Part shown: positions 53,028 through 63,465 of the stretch, piece by piece
Numbering within the stretch: the stretch's first letter is position 1
Layout: the number at the start of each line of letters is the position of its first letter
NCBI GenBank assembly: GCA_027922465.2
Contig: BQMF02000018.1
Location: 1,674,001 to 1,738,000 of the forward strand
From: Turritopsis dohrnii
Lineage: Eukaryota > Cnidaria > Hydrozoa > Anthoathecata > Oceaniidae
Length of the DNA: 64,000 nt
Direction of reading: 5' to 3'
Notes under the pieces: generated by a model
What the model was told of the DNA's origin: nothing
Database searches by the model: none
Seen by the model: the letters and a program-made list of their open reading frames with translations, nothing else
Made by a program: the position numbers and the translations under genes

Positions 53028-54011
53028 ATGTCAGACACTAAACTTCAAGAGATTTATTATCAACCTCAAAACTTGTGGAAAGGACAAAAGGCTGTTCGCA
53101 ATCTAAGAGGATTCGGCTTCAAACTGAAGGTAATTAAGAAATGGCTATCAAAACAAGCTTTGTGGCAAGTACATTTACCCGCACCGAAACACGTTGAACG
53201 TTCACATTATGAAGTGACTAAACCGAATGAGATTCACCAATTTGATATATTGTACATGCCTAGTGATATGCTGTATGGTAATAAATACAAGTACATCTTA
53301 TCCGGTATCGATGTTGCTTCACGTTACAAGGTGGCGCGACCTTTGAAGACTAAGAAAGCCAAAGAGGTTGCCGATATGATAAGAGATATCTATAGAGTTG
53401 GACCCTTAAACTATCCAAAAGTATTTCAATGTGATAACGGTTCAGAATTCAAAGCGGATGTGACAAAATTGTTGGGGAAGAATAACGTCGAAATTAAAAG
53501 AGTAACTACTAAATATAAGCATACCCATACAGCGTTTGTCGAGGCGTTGAACAAGATACTTGCCGAAAATTTATTCAAAATACAAGATGCTCAAGAACTG
53601 AACGATTCGGAAAAGGTATCATCTACGTGGGTCAAATATTTGTATAAACTTGTGGATAGATTAAACGATACGAAGACTCGGATGATCGATATGAAACCGA
53701 AAGATGCTATTAAAATGAAAGAGGTACTTCTCGCTAAACGAGAGAGCTATCCACCCGAAGAAAAATTACCTCAAGATGGTTTGTATAGATATCTATTGCA
53801 ACCGGGTGAAGAGCACGATGACCATCGAAAAAGAGCAACAGATAGGATATGGTCAAAGAAGACTTATAGATTGAGTGAGGTGATAGATCAACCAGGTAAC
53901 CGTGTAATTTATTACCTTCAAGATGGACCTGAACGAGCTTTTGTAAAAGAAGAGTTGATGTTGATACCTGAAGATACAGAATTACCTCCTGATTATGTGC
54001 AAGGTTGGTGA
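53028..54011 (+). CDS. int: Retroviral-like (rve) integrase of the Polinton
   Basis: It inserts the Polinton into chromosomal DNA. The 327-residue frame starts at ATG 53028 behind a TATAAATA-like stretch. The catalytic core shows FDILYMP (Asp73), GIDVASRY, QCDNGSEF (Asp136) and FVEALNKILAE (Glu172), a complete DDE triad with 35 residues between the second Asp and Glu. The C-terminal 80 residues (WSKKTYRLSEVIDQPGNRVI and onward) resemble the SH3/chromo-like tail of Polinton and Ty3-type integrases. No clear HHCC zinc motif precedes the core. The frame is intact. Confidence 0.93.
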   Translation: MSDTKLQEIYYQPQNLWKGQKAVRNLRGFGFKLKVIKKWLSKQALWQVHLPAPKHVERSHYEVTKPNEIHQFDILYMPSDMLYGNKYKYILSGIDVASRYKVARPLKTKKAKEVADMIRDIYRVGPLNYPKVFQCDNGSEFKADVTKLLGKNNVEIKRVTTKYKHTHTAFVEALNKILAENLFKIQDAQELNDSEKVSSTWVKYLYKLVDRLNDTKTRMIDMKPKDAIKMKEVLLAKRESYPPEEKLPQDGLYRYLLQPGEEHDDHRKRATDRIWSKKTYRLSEVIDQPGNRVIYYLQDGPERAFVKEELMLIPEDTELPPDYVQGW

Positions 54012-54034
54012 ATCATACATCTCATACAAAAAGT

Positions 54035-54059
54035 ATCTTTACTTGTTTCTAGTAAAGAT
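54035..54059 (+). terminator. Hairpin between convergent genes
   Basis: ATCTTTACT, a 7-nt loop and AGTAAAGAT form a perfect 9-bp stem just after the integrase stop and just before the stop of the opposing gene. It may mark transcript ends; this is inference from position. Confidence 0.35.
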
Positions 54060-54077
54060 GAGTCGACGAGATTTTAT

Positions 54078-54383
54078 CTAACGCCATATAATGTCATAAT
54101 CAAAGAATTGTCTTTCTGGATTCTTTTGAGATTGTTTGAGACCTTTCGGTCTGACAAAGGCCTCTCTAGAGATGCAACCATAATCATTTAATTCAATGGA
54201 AAGTCTTTCAGGCAACCACACCTTATATAAATTTCCCGTTCCGTCTTGCACTTCTGCATACATAGCCTTTGTAGAAACAAATTTAACATGATAAATCACG
54301 TTTTCAGGTAGATCCCTCCACTTTATGATCGATGTAGATTGTTCGATTATTTGTTCAAATGTTTCAACTGTTGGAAATTCCAT
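54078..54383 (-). CDS. Small OB-fold-like protein
   Basis: A 101-residue protein on the minus strand, converging with integrase. The middle part (YHVKFVSTKAMYAEVQDGTG then LYKVWLPERLS) has the alternating strand pattern of OB-fold single-strand DNA-binding proteins in some viral and mobile elements. No catalytic residues stand out. A role in DNA replication is an inference from fold-like pattern and neighbours only. It has the TGATATAAAAAGATAT motif upstream, at about 54402-54417. Confidence 0.55.
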   Translation of the reverse strand: MEFPTVETFEQIIEQSTSIIKWRDLPENVIYHVKFVSTKAMYAEVQDGTGNLYKVWLPERLSIELNDYGCISREAFVRPKGLKQSQKNPERQFFDYDIIWR

Positions 54384-54605
54384 TGTCTATATACTTGTTT
54401 CATATCTTTTTATATCAGTTTTTTTGTGTGTACGTGGTAAGTTTCTATTACATAACAAATAACAACACATAACAGTTTCTATTATATAACCACAAATTAC
54501 TCATAATTGTAAACAATTAAATATCTCATAAAAATGTAGTAAAAAGCAGTTTGTAGTAGTTTCATTTTTATAACATAAATGAGCTAACAATACATATAAC
54601 ATACA

Positions 54606-54720
54606 GATCAGCGTAGTCTAGTGGATAAGAACGCTAACTTGTAACAACAAGGTCGTGTGTTCGAACCCCACGCAGTTCGTCTGAGAGGAAGTATATATAC
54701 TTCGGCGGTTGTAGATCTCT
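54606..54720 (+). repeat. tRNA-derived SINE-like head
   Basis: An A-box-like TAGTCTAGTGG (54614-54624) and a B-box-like GTTCGAACCCC (54659-54669), 34 nt apart, mark a tRNA-derived Pol III promoter. The anticodon arm does not pair well, so it is not a functional tRNA. Downstream sequence to about 55545 ends in a CAA microsatellite. It may be the body of the same SINE. Confidence 0.5.
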
Positions 54721-54964
54721 CATGTTCTGGTTGTAAAACTTGCATGAGTGCGCACTTCCCCGCAGTTGTGTTGAATATATCGCGGAATGGTTAGCATTGC
54801 GTCTGGGTGATTTATCACTGTCAGGTTTCTCTGGTCCATAGAGACATTCAGGTTACCGTCATTTCGATCGAAATTCAACAAACGCCAGGGCTTAGAAGTG
54901 TTAGCATGTATCCACAATGCCGGCTATAATTGCAAACTACATACGCTGATCAGCGAAATAGTAC

Positions 54965-55095
54965 ATACCATATACTAAACATCATAGTAATCGCTAAACC
55001 AAAGAACTTTTTTTTTTTTTTTGTTTGTTTGTGTTGGAGAGCTAGTCACTTTGAGTGAAATATGATACGCTTGCATAACATTAATCATTTTGTTA
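54965..55095. repeat. Partial duplicate of the 3' end of the 55580-56737 gene
   Basis: The segment repeats 55596-55790 in the same orientation: TACTAAACATC, GTAATCGCTAAA, TGTTGGAGAGCTAGTCACTT and TTGCATAACATTAATCATTT. About 70 bp in the middle are missing and replaced by a T run. The duplication flanks the SINE-like sequence. Confidence 0.7.
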
Positions 55096-55579
55096 TGTAA
55101 ACAAAATAAAAAACAAAATTATAGCGTTCCGAGGGACACCACAAGCAGACACTAAGGTCTAAATGAATGATATAAAACCCAAGAGCGGAATAATTTGAAA
55201 ATTGTGGTGAACAGGCGACAGAGTCTGCCGGAAAGGGAAGGTCTAGTGGAGCGGCTAGATTGGAACTGGATGGTGCCGTCCGCTCCCGGTATTCACCACA
55301 AAATGTGCCAAAAGTTGTCGGGAAAAAAAACAATGTGACTAGATGTAATATACTCGAACAGATCATGAACGGCCATTGCGTGCGTAGTAGTCGGAGTTCG
55401 TAAGTAGTCACACACAAATAGTCTAAGATCTAGGGGTAGAGCTCAGAGCTGGTGGATTGGAGAAGCCAGGGTGGAGTGCCGGTTAGATCGAAGACAATGA
55501 ATTAAAAACCCTCTAGGGTATCACAACAACAACAACAACAACAAAAACCCTAGGGGGTTCTCCTAAGGGAGTTTTGTTT

Positions 55580-56737
55580 TCAATAATAATAATAATACCA
55601 TATACTAAACATCGTGGTAATCGCTAAAACCAAAGCTATTTTCTCGTCTTCATGAGATGGGAGTGAATCTGTTTGACTCACTACTCTTTTGTGAACTTCC
55701 TTTTGTGAACTTTTATTTTTTGTTGGAGAGCTAGTCACTTTGGGTGAAATATGATGCTCTTGCATAACATTAATCATTTTATTTCTTCCGAGACTCAAGT
55801 TGTCATTAGATATGAGAATTTTATTATTATAACCAGACACTCCCGACTTGATGTTTAGATTCATGTCACTAGGTAACATGTAAATACCTTGTCCAACAGA
55901 ATAATCAACTTTGCTTGAAGCGTAATTTAAAGTATCTTGATAACGTTTAATGTCATCTTGAATATCAACTCTGCGATTAACAATGTCTTCAAAGTTGTTC
56001 ATAAAAACTCTTTGAGCTGTCAAAGAGCTTGAATTATTACCTAAAATAGAAGAACGAGCAGAGGCTTGGGAACTAAGAATAAGATAAGCATATGCTCTAA
56101 CACTCTCTGAAATTTTTACAAGACCTGTTTTTGTAAAGCCTTTAGATTTTTCTATAATCCATCGTGTCATGGAGTCGTCTGTGAAATAACTCACACCTGG
56201 CGTTGGATAGTCTCTACGTCTTTTTTGATACGAGCTGTAAAAATATTGCCCTTTGTATTTTTTAGGATCAGAATCGACACCATATTCACTACAGATTTTT
56301 AAAAACTCTTCTTTGTTATAAGGATTATCATATTGGTTGAAACTATCTTCAAAAGGTAGAGGTGTCTGCAGACGCTTAATGATTCGTCTAATATGATAAT
56401 AGACGTGAAAACGATATACTGCTCTAATCATAGGAGTAGAGCGACTTTCTTTCAGATGTTCAGAACTGACTCCACAAGCGCTTGAAGCACACCAAGTGAC
56501 AAAATTGAGTTGGGTTTGCCATAATTTAAACGGTTGTTCCTGCCAAATTTTCATACGTTGATCATTCTCTTCCATTTCGTAATTAGTAAATATATTTGGA
56601 AAAGTTGCGGGGAAAGAACCGCTCTCAGAGACAATAATTGTTTGTTTGTATAAATCTTTAGCATTCAATATCTGAAGGTATTGTCCTCCATTTGGCTTAT
56701 AAAGCGCATTGGGAACATATTTAAAAATATCCTCCAT
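55580..56737 (-). CDS. Polinton protein of unknown role with a C-terminal membrane anchor
   Basis: The 385-residue frame begins MEDIFKYVPNALYKPNGGQY. I recall homologues with GGQY near the start in other Polintons, possibly structural or membrane proteins, but cannot name the function. The C-terminus has a hydrophobic run (IALVLAITTMFSIWYY). The last residues are a run of Tyr encoded by an ATA microsatellite and followed at once by the stop. The natural C-terminus may therefore have been replaced where the SINE-like sequence joined. It diverges from the minor capsid gene with 39 bp between the starts. Confidence 0.65.
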   Translation of the reverse strand: MEDIFKYVPNALYKPNGGQYLQILNAKDLYKQTIIVSESGSFPATFPNIFTNYEMEENDQRMKIWQEQPFKLWQTQLNFVTWCASSACGVSSEHLKESRSTPMIRAVYRFHVYYHIRRIIKRLQTPLPFEDSFNQYDNPYNKEEFLKICSEYGVDSDPKKYKGQYFYSSYQKRRRDYPTPGVSYFTDDSMTRWIIEKSKGFTKTGLVKISESVRAYAYLILSSQASARSSILGNNSSSLTAQRVFMNNFEDIVNRRVDIQDDIKRYQDTLNYASSKVDYSVGQGIYMLPSDMNLNIKSGVSGYNNKILISNDNLSLGRNKMINVMQEHHISPKVTSSPTKNKSSQKEVHKRVVSQTDSLPSHEDEKIALVLAITTMFSIWYYYYY

Positions 56738-56776
56738 TATTATTTAATATTATTATCTTATATTTAATACAAGAAA

Positions 56777-56911
56777 ATGTATATCACAGCAAATCTCGTA
56801 AGGGGTGAGAAGACCATAAATCTACCTTACCCCATTCAAAACTTGGATGGCTCAAAAGAAATTGCATTGGTTGATATGTTTGCAGACAATGTTACGTCAC
56901 GGCTGTTTTAA
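56777..56911 (+). pseudogene. 5' part of the minor capsid (penton-like) gene, cut by a transposon
   Basis: An ATG at 56777 opens a frame of 44 codons that closes at TAA 56909-56911. The last codons belong to the inserted transposon, whose left edge lies near 56900. The remainder of the gene lies at about 60940-61441, placed directly upstream of the major capsid gene as usual in Polintons. The N-terminal residues resemble the start of Polinton minor capsid proteins. As it stands this copy cannot give a complete protein unless the insert is removed. Confidence 0.6.
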
Positions 56912-57333
56912 ACGCCGGATAATGGAAACTAAGCGTAATTACTAGGGGACTGGGGCGAGTTCGGAAAAATGTAAATAAAGTTTCACAGAAAATTACCTAA
57001 ATTAAGTTGTTCAAAAACATGGGAAAATTTAGAGTATTCCTGGTTAAATTATCAAAACCCAGTGGGATTGGGACAGAAGTTTATGTGTCCGTTAACAAAT
57101 ATTTGAAAATTAGCGCGAGAACTTCCAAATAAACACCTGAGCGTCATACACCATCGGTTGGTAGAAAACAAGTATCAGAATATTTTATTGGATTTTGGAA
57201 CCTACAAAGTTTTACCACTGAAGTATTTCGGTTTAATTGATAATATACACGTCAACCTTCTCATTTATGATTATTTTACATTGCGTTCATTTTTATTCTT
57301 TTGGAAGACCGGTTATATTTTTTGGCAAAAATT

Positions 57334-60300
57334 ATGGCTGAATATTCTAATCCCCTTGATAAACTTTGTCGAATCTGTGGCAATATTTTGAATGGCAGGG
57401 TAACACACAAAGTCTCCGATTATACTGAACGTCTGGAAAGAGCATTTAAAGACAATTTTAAAATGGACCAAGCAGAAGTTCACCCTAAATTTTTCTGTCA
57501 CTCATGTTACTCTACTGCCCTTAATTGTGAAACAAGGTCATCGCAAACTTCCAAACTTGCAGTAAATTGGCACTTCAAATCAGCAGCAGATATGGTAACA
57601 GAAAAATCAAAAGGTGGAAGGCCTCGAAAAGTTAAAAGGACTGGGAATGGAGGTCGACCGAAAAAGCCACCATCACCATCTAAGATGACAGCACAAGATA
57701 TCATAAACCTCACCCCATCAAAACCAATCCCTAAAAAGATTGAAGACTGCATATCCCATGTTTTAAAAATCAAGATGCAACAATCCTCTACAAGCAACAT
57801 CATACAACTAAAAACAAAAGGCCCTCAGGTATGTTTTTACTTATTATATTTCAATCAAAAGCAAACAATGCATGTAATACAATCTTACAAATATTCACAT
57901 TTAGCCTATCACATTAACACGTGTAAACATACCTCGTAAAAACACAGATGAAACATGTTCCCGAACAATTTCCAACAGAAGCAAGTCAGCCAACAATATA
58001 CTGCAACTAATATCAGGAGATACATCTTCAGCATTTTGTAAACAAACTGCAAACTTAGTCAAAAGTTGTGGACAGGAGGCAAGACAACAAATTGTAAAAG
58101 ATATGACAGAAAAAGTAGCTATATCCTCAGAAGTCGCAGCTGCCATGAAAGCAACATTAAATCTACCTTGGAATTTAATGAGGGAAATGTCAAGATGGTT
58201 AGCTACTTTTAATGTGAAGCTACCTTCAGAGAAAAATGTCAGGCAAATTACAAAAGAATGGGTTGGTAAATGCTTGAATGCAGAATTAGCACCTCTTTCC
58301 CAGAAAATTCACGGGAGGAGAGATGTATCAACCATTCCAAGTCCTTGGGCTTATATATACAACGTTGTAGCACATATACTATTAAGATTAGACCACCTTG
58401 AAGAACATAAACAAATTGTCAATCACAATTTTATACCATCTGGTGAGATACATGTCAAAATTGGTGGAGACCATGGTGGAAATTCTTTCAAAATGGCTTA
58501 TCAGATTGGGAACACCAAACATCCCAACAGCAAAGAAAACACAACTGTTTTTAGCATATTCGAGGGCAAAGATTCCATAGTAAACTTGAGGATTTGCCTG
58601 GAGAGGTACAGAAATCAAATCAATTTCTTGCAAAATCGACAATGGCATGACAGAATTATTCGAATATTCTTATATGGCGATTATCAGTTTCTGACAGCAA
58701 TGTATGGTCTTTCTGGAGCAAATGGTACATAGATATTTAATCCATTATTGTAATTAGTATTCCATTGTCCACTAACATTCTCTGTTAAACCATTTCATTG
58801 TGTTAAGCCATCTGGTTTCAAATTAATTTTGTTTGTGGCTTTAGGTTCATGATTTTTTTTTTCTAAAATAGAAAATGAATGAAAAGAAATGAAAACCGTT
58901 GTTTCATATTTCAGGTAAACATTGTTGCTTATGGTGCCTTATAACTTCAACAGAAATGCAAGTACCAGTATTCGTGCGAGGGAAAATGGAAAAAAGGTCA
59001 CTCCACAACATATCAACAGATTTGCAGAAATGTAAAGAAAATGGTTCCAAGTTAAAAGATGCCAAAAAATACAATAATGTAGTACATGAAATCTTTTTCG
59101 ACATACCTATTAACCAGGTATGTATATAACTGCATTATATAACCATAATAATGTACAAAAGATTACATTTCTTCTTTGCATAAACTAGAAATTCACACAA
59201 ATCTTTTTTAGGTTTCTATCCCTGGACTCCACCTTACACTTGGTATTTACTTGAAGATGTTTCAAATGTTTGAGTCATTTTGTTATACACTTGACGAGGA
59301 AATGGCCATAAAACATTCCCATAACTATTGTTCCAATGACATCAATTTCCTTGAACATGTAGAGGATGTAAAAACATGCAGGTATCACAAACTAAATTAT
59401 GTATAAAATATAACTCCAGTCTATATGCATTATTCAAAGCAACTTTCCTTGTTCATTCTAGAAATTTGCAAAGTCAACTTGGTGTGCTACTGGAAAAAGA
59501 AAAAGTTCTACAAGAACAGATCAACTGGATGGTCATCAATGAGCGTTTAACAGAAAGTGATGCCAAAATACGTTACCAACCCTGTTGTGAAAAAATACAA
59601 AGTGCCATTAATAACCATCGCATATCTATTGACGATTTAAAGAAAAAAATGAAAGCCAATACCTCTTTTGGTCCTTGCATTTTGTCATTGGATAAGACCT
59701 TAAAAGATCTTCATGTGGAAAGGCAAGCCTATCATAGCAAAAGCTTTATTGGAAATCATTGCCATACACTGTTAAAGGTATGGAACAAAAGTGTTTTATT
59801 GATATATGTATAACTCCCAGATAATCTATGAATTTGACAAATTTACTATCATTCTAAAAGGATTGTAACATCGAGATATTATGCAACAGTATTCCGAAGA
59901 TCATAGAAGAAAACTGTGATGATACTTATCTGAAGAACAAGGCAATCATTGAATGTGAAAAATTCAAACGTTTGTTTAATCTGTATGGAAAATGCCATAA
60001 TATCTTCAACTCATCAGAAGAGATGACAGATACAATGTTAGAAACTTTAGGTATGCATTATAAACAAAAAATGTATAAACTCTTAAAGGTTTTTGTTCCA
60101 ACACAATAATAATATTAATAATGATATAAAATTTTTCTTAGAAATATCAATACATGCATTTATGATGTTTTTGAGAGTGAATTGGCCGGATGAGAAAATC
60201 ACTCCAAAGCTCCATATATTGGAGGATCATGTATTAGAATTTCTACAAAGATGGGGCACTGGTTTAGGTTTCTATGGAGAACAAGGTGGAGAATCACTCC

Positions 60301-60452
60301 ATGCCAATTTTTCAAGAATTGCGAACAGATACAAATCAATAAAGAATCCTGTTGACCGATTAAGATACACAATGAATGAACATCTGCTGGCCACATTTCC
60401 GAAAGCCCAAGAGCTTAAACCAGTCCCAAAGAGAAGAAAATTGGAGAAATAA
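57334..60452 (+). CDS. Transposase with RAG1-N-terminus-like zinc motif, seven exons
   Basis: Exons are 57334-57828, 57905-58724, 58915-59117, 59212-59381, 59462-59777, 59861-60050 and 60142-60452. All introns are short and GT-AG and phases match, giving about 834 residues with no stop. The N-terminal part has DKLCRICGNIL and, after about 35 residues, VHPKFFCHSCYS. This spacing resembles the zinc-binding region of the vertebrate RAG1 N-terminus and of the molluscan N-RAG-TP element. A basic AT-hook-like stretch follows (KGGRPRKVKR, GGRPKKPP). The catalytic part shows IGGDHGGNSFKM, GDYQFLTAMYGLSG, KHCCLWC, a coiled linker (LLEKEKVLQEQINWMV) and GEQGGESLHANF, a plausible DDE set. I started at ATG 57334. 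Homology to the RAG1 core itself is not evident. Confidence 0.8.
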
Positions 60453-60938
60453 ATAATTATACATATGTACATATTATGCACATATGTAATGGTTTTATAC
60501 AAATGCAGTTAGTTTCACATATGACTTCTATACATAAAATAACTTGCATTCAACAACAACAGAAATCAGTAGTTTGTTATACATAATGTTTCTCCAACCA
60601 TAAAAATGAACGCAGCACTAAAGTATAATTATCTTGTGATTTAATCTTCACTTCATAGTAATTACATACTCTGGAGGCTATAAAAACTCTGAAAGTCAGT
60701 ATTTTGTTGCACTTTTATATCAACACAGATTAATTTCGTAAACTTGTATTATATAAATTTTTCTTTGGAACTTCTGTTTTAGAAGCACGTCAACAAAATA
60801 TGCATGCTTCCACTTAACTCCATCTCTCCTGCGTCTATTCTGCTAAAAAATGTCCCATTAATTATTGGCAGAAGCTTGATATCGACAGATATAAATCAGC
60901 TGTTTTCGAATGAAAAGTTTAAGTTTCCGCCATATTGA
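60453..60938. other. 3' flank of the inserted transposon
   Basis: Non-coding AT-rich sequence between the transposase stop and the right edge of the insert. It holds no gene; the terminal repeat should be at about 60890-60938. Confidence 0.5.
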
Positions 60939-61444
60939 ATCAATACAACAGGAAGATTTCCGCGCCAAAATTACTTAAGTTCTCGGATGAAACAACCGTG
61001 ACGTATGAAATAACCACAGACCTAACACTGACTATGCTTGGTTATAGGAAAGCTAAAAAGTTGGTACCTCAAGGAACATTCACGAGCAGGGAATTGAATG
61101 CCTTTTTAGCAGGTACCTTTTTAGCAGGTGATGTAGAACTTACCTCATTAGGCAAAAACCCTCAAGTAATCAAAACAAATAAGCTCGCTAACGTAACCAA
61201 AATTAATTTGCATCTCTCTGAACTCGACAACACTCAAAATCTTGAGAATGGAAAGCTAAGTGATATTTTACTAACCTATCACATGGCTGAACATAGCGAC
61301 TTCACACATGTTGAGCCTAAAAACCCTCAGTACAAAAAATTAAAAAATGGTGTATTTCAGTCTCTCACGTTGAAACTCACAGATCAGCATGGCAATATGC
61401 TAAAAGAAGACCTAGGAAGAACCGTTGTTTTGCACATCCGCTAA
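60939..61444 (+). pseudogene. 3' part of the minor capsid (penton-like) gene
   Basis: The open frame continues from the transposon edge to TAA at 61442-61444. It has no ATG near its start, only a TTG, which fits its being a downstream part of a split gene. It contains RKISAPKLLKFSDETT and ends RTVVLHIR, with a beta-rich pattern typical of jelly-roll penton-like proteins. It lies 43 bp before the major capsid gene. Confidence 0.65.
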
Positions 61445-61487
61445 ACCGAGATAAAAAGTAATAATTAATTATATATCATAATTAATA

Positions 61488-62804
61488 ATGGAGTATGGAA
61501 AAAGATTAAATCCAGAACGTTCACTTAGAACTGCCCGCGGTGTAAAAGGCTCTCGTCAAAAAGTAATTGTCACACACAATCCGAGTGAGATTGACCAAAA
61601 TCAGCTATTGTTGGTTAGATTTCCAAATTTAGGAAGTGATGATGTTATTATCCCTGGCACAGCTAATCTAAGTTTTGATATTGAACTCGAGTCGACAGCT
61701 GACACGAAAAGAACATTGGTCAGTAACATTGGAAGAGCTATCGTTAAAAAGTTGGCTGTCAAGTTCGAAGGTAGCGAGATATTGAGCATCGATGACTTTG
61801 ATCTTTTTGGGTGTTACAGAGATTTATGGTTAACCAAGTTTGAAAAGAGAAACGCGATAAGACAGGGTATCATCATCGATGACGGGTGTACAGAGAATTG
61901 TATGAAATTAAGGATTGGTGCTTCAGATAAAGACACCTCTGATACAGAAGACAAGGCCATTGCTGACACCTATAAAAACAAGTTTGTCATTCCACTCGAC
62001 TTTGAGATGCTAGATAGTACTATTCCATATTATCAAGCGGGTTTAGGGAATAGGTTATGCTACGAGATCACATTTAACGATTATAACCGAGTTATCTATT
62101 CTAACCCTCCAACTCCTACCACAGGTCAAAGAAAAACCCCAGACGGTAAATACAAAATATCTAACATCTCTCTTGAATATGAGCTTGTGACACAACCCAA
62201 GTTGGCTAGACAAATCGCTTCTGAATACGAAAACATGGCTTTGCTCTACGATAGAGTTTTGAGACACCGACAAATCAGAGTAAACAAGTCAGACACAACA
62301 TGGAATTGGTCATTCAACACACCTGCCAAATCTTTGAAGGGTATCTTAGTTCTATTTGAAGAAGAAGAATCCTACAAACGAGATACCGGTAAATTCTACA
62401 ATCCAAAGATCAAAAAGGTATCTGTCATCGTTGAGGGCAAGCCTAACCAACTTTTTGCTCAAGGGATGCAGCCGTTTGAACAATACAATGAGATTTGCAA
62501 GTATTTTGCTGAAGGAAAACCAAAAGATAATAGCGTCGGCGAAAACCGAAAGCGCTTGGGATTACATGATGTAAAAGTCTCTGATTACTTGACAAACAAG
62601 TATGCTCTATGGTTAGATTTCAGAACAATTGATGAGAATGCTTTGCATGGGACTGGTCGAAAGATTGAAAATGCGAGTGAAGGCATCACTTTACAGATTG
62701 AAAAGACCGCTGAAACTGCAGGAAACTTAAACGCATATATATATCTAATAATGGACGCTCAACTAAACATACAAAACGGTCAATTTATGTCTGCATTATA
62801 TTAG
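61488..62804 (+). CDS. Major capsid protein (double jelly-roll) of the Polinton
   Basis: The 438-residue frame starts MEYGKRLNPERSLR after an AT-rich leader containing GAGATAAAAAGTAATAAT. Position, size and beta-rich segments (DDVIIPGTANLSFDIEL, KKLAVKFEGSEILSIDDFDL) match Polinton major capsid proteins of the double jelly-roll lineage shared with adenoviruses and virophages. The end INGQ-like segment with LNAYIYLIMDAQLNIQNGQF is the usual C-terminal strand. The frame is intact and the ATPase starts 5 nt after its stop. Confidence 0.88.
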   Translation: MEYGKRLNPERSLRTARGVKGSRQKVIVTHNPSEIDQNQLLLVRFPNLGSDDVIIPGTANLSFDIELESTADTKRTLVSNIGRAIVKKLAVKFEGSEILSIDDFDLFGCYRDLWLTKFEKRNAIRQGIIIDDGCTENCMKLRIGASDKDTSDTEDKAIADTYKNKFVIPLDFEMLDSTIPYYQAGLGNRLCYEITFNDYNRVIYSNPPTPTTGQRKTPDGKYKISNISLEYELVTQPKLARQIASEYENMALLYDRVLRHRQIRVNKSDTTWNWSFNTPAKSLKGILVLFEEEESYKRDTGKFYNPKIKKVSVIVEGKPNQLFAQGMQPFEQYNEICKYFAEGKPKDNSVGENRKRLGLHDVKVSDYLTNKYALWLDFRTIDENALHGTGRKIENASEGITLQIEKTAETAGNLNAYIYLIMDAQLNIQNGQFMSALY

Positions 62805-62808
62805 TAAA

Positions 62809-63414
62809 ATGGATACACTTTACATGAAAGAACCTCACACAGCATTATTCGTTGGACCAACATCGTGCGGCAAAACGGATCGTGTTGTAAAATTATTAGA
62901 AAATGAATATCTCAATCACTTTGATTACATCGTGATTATATGTCCAACTTTGAGGTGGAATCAAACATACAGAGATCGGAAGTGGTTTTGGACTGACAAC
63001 TATGTGATTTTAATTGAACCGCAAGGTCGCTTGTATGAATGGATTAAGGAAATGACCACTAATTGTGCTGGATATAAAACCTTATTCCTCATTGACGACA
63101 TAATCGCTGATGAGGAATTGGACAAAAAGAGACAGCCTTTGCTCGAGTTGGCAATTAGTGGTCGCCATCGAAACCATTCGCTATGGTTACTTACACAATC
63201 ATACACGGCTATACCTAAAAATTTACGACGGCAAGCTAAAATGTTATATGTGTGGTATCCAAAAGATAGAAACGATCTAACCACTATTCATAAAGAGAAT
63301 TATATCATTGAATTGAAAGAAAATTTGAAAGAGGTCAATGAAAAGTTAAATGCGGGGAAACACACATGCCTAGTCATGAGAATGGAACACCCAAGAACGT
63401 ACGTGATTTGTTAA
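62809..63414 (+). CDS. A32-like genome-packaging ATPase
   Basis: The 201-residue FtsK/HerA-family ATPase should pump the Polinton genome into the capsid. Walker A is GPTSCGKTD (residues about 17-25) and Walker B is TLFLIDDIIAD (about 87-97). An LLTQSYTAIPKNLRRQ block follows, where the TQ sensor-like residues sit. The short length is normal for these elements. The start is 5 nt downstream of the major capsid stop, so they may share a transcript. Confidence 0.92.
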   Translation: MDTLYMKEPHTALFVGPTSCGKTDRVVKLLENEYLNHFDYIVIICPTLRWNQTYRDRKWFWTDNYVILIEPQGRLYEWIKEMTTNCAGYKTLFLIDDIIADEELDKKRQPLLELAISGRHRNHSLWLLTQSYTAIPKNLRRQAKMLYVWYPKDRNDLTTIHKENYIIELKENLKEVNEKLNAGKHTCLVMRMEHPRTYVIC

Positions 63415-63465
63415 ACAAGTTGACATATTTGTTACATGACTCTTGTAACAAAAACTATAAGACTG

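Larger units (their letters stand above)
56900..60938 (+). mobile_element. RAG1-N-like DNA transposon inserted in the Polinton
   Basis: The 4-kb insert separates two parts of the minor capsid gene and carries one spliced transposase gene. Its left edge is near CACGGCTGTTTTAAACG and its right edge near GCCATATTGAATC, based on where the capsid frame is lost and resumes. The outer sequences are only loosely inverted (GGAAACTAAGC and GGAAACTTAAAC), and I could not fix the exact ends or target duplication. The family may be N-RAG-TP-like, named from the zinc motif. Confidence 0.75.

Noticed and set aside
54606..54680. Functional tRNA gene
   Set aside because: A and B boxes are present but the anticodon arm and acceptor stem do not pair, so a SINE-like remnant is more likely.
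56900..60938. Classical Transib/RAG-type ends with a 5-bp target duplication
   Set aside because: CAC at the left edge is suggestive, but the right edge does not mirror it and no duplicated 5-mer could be fixed by eye.
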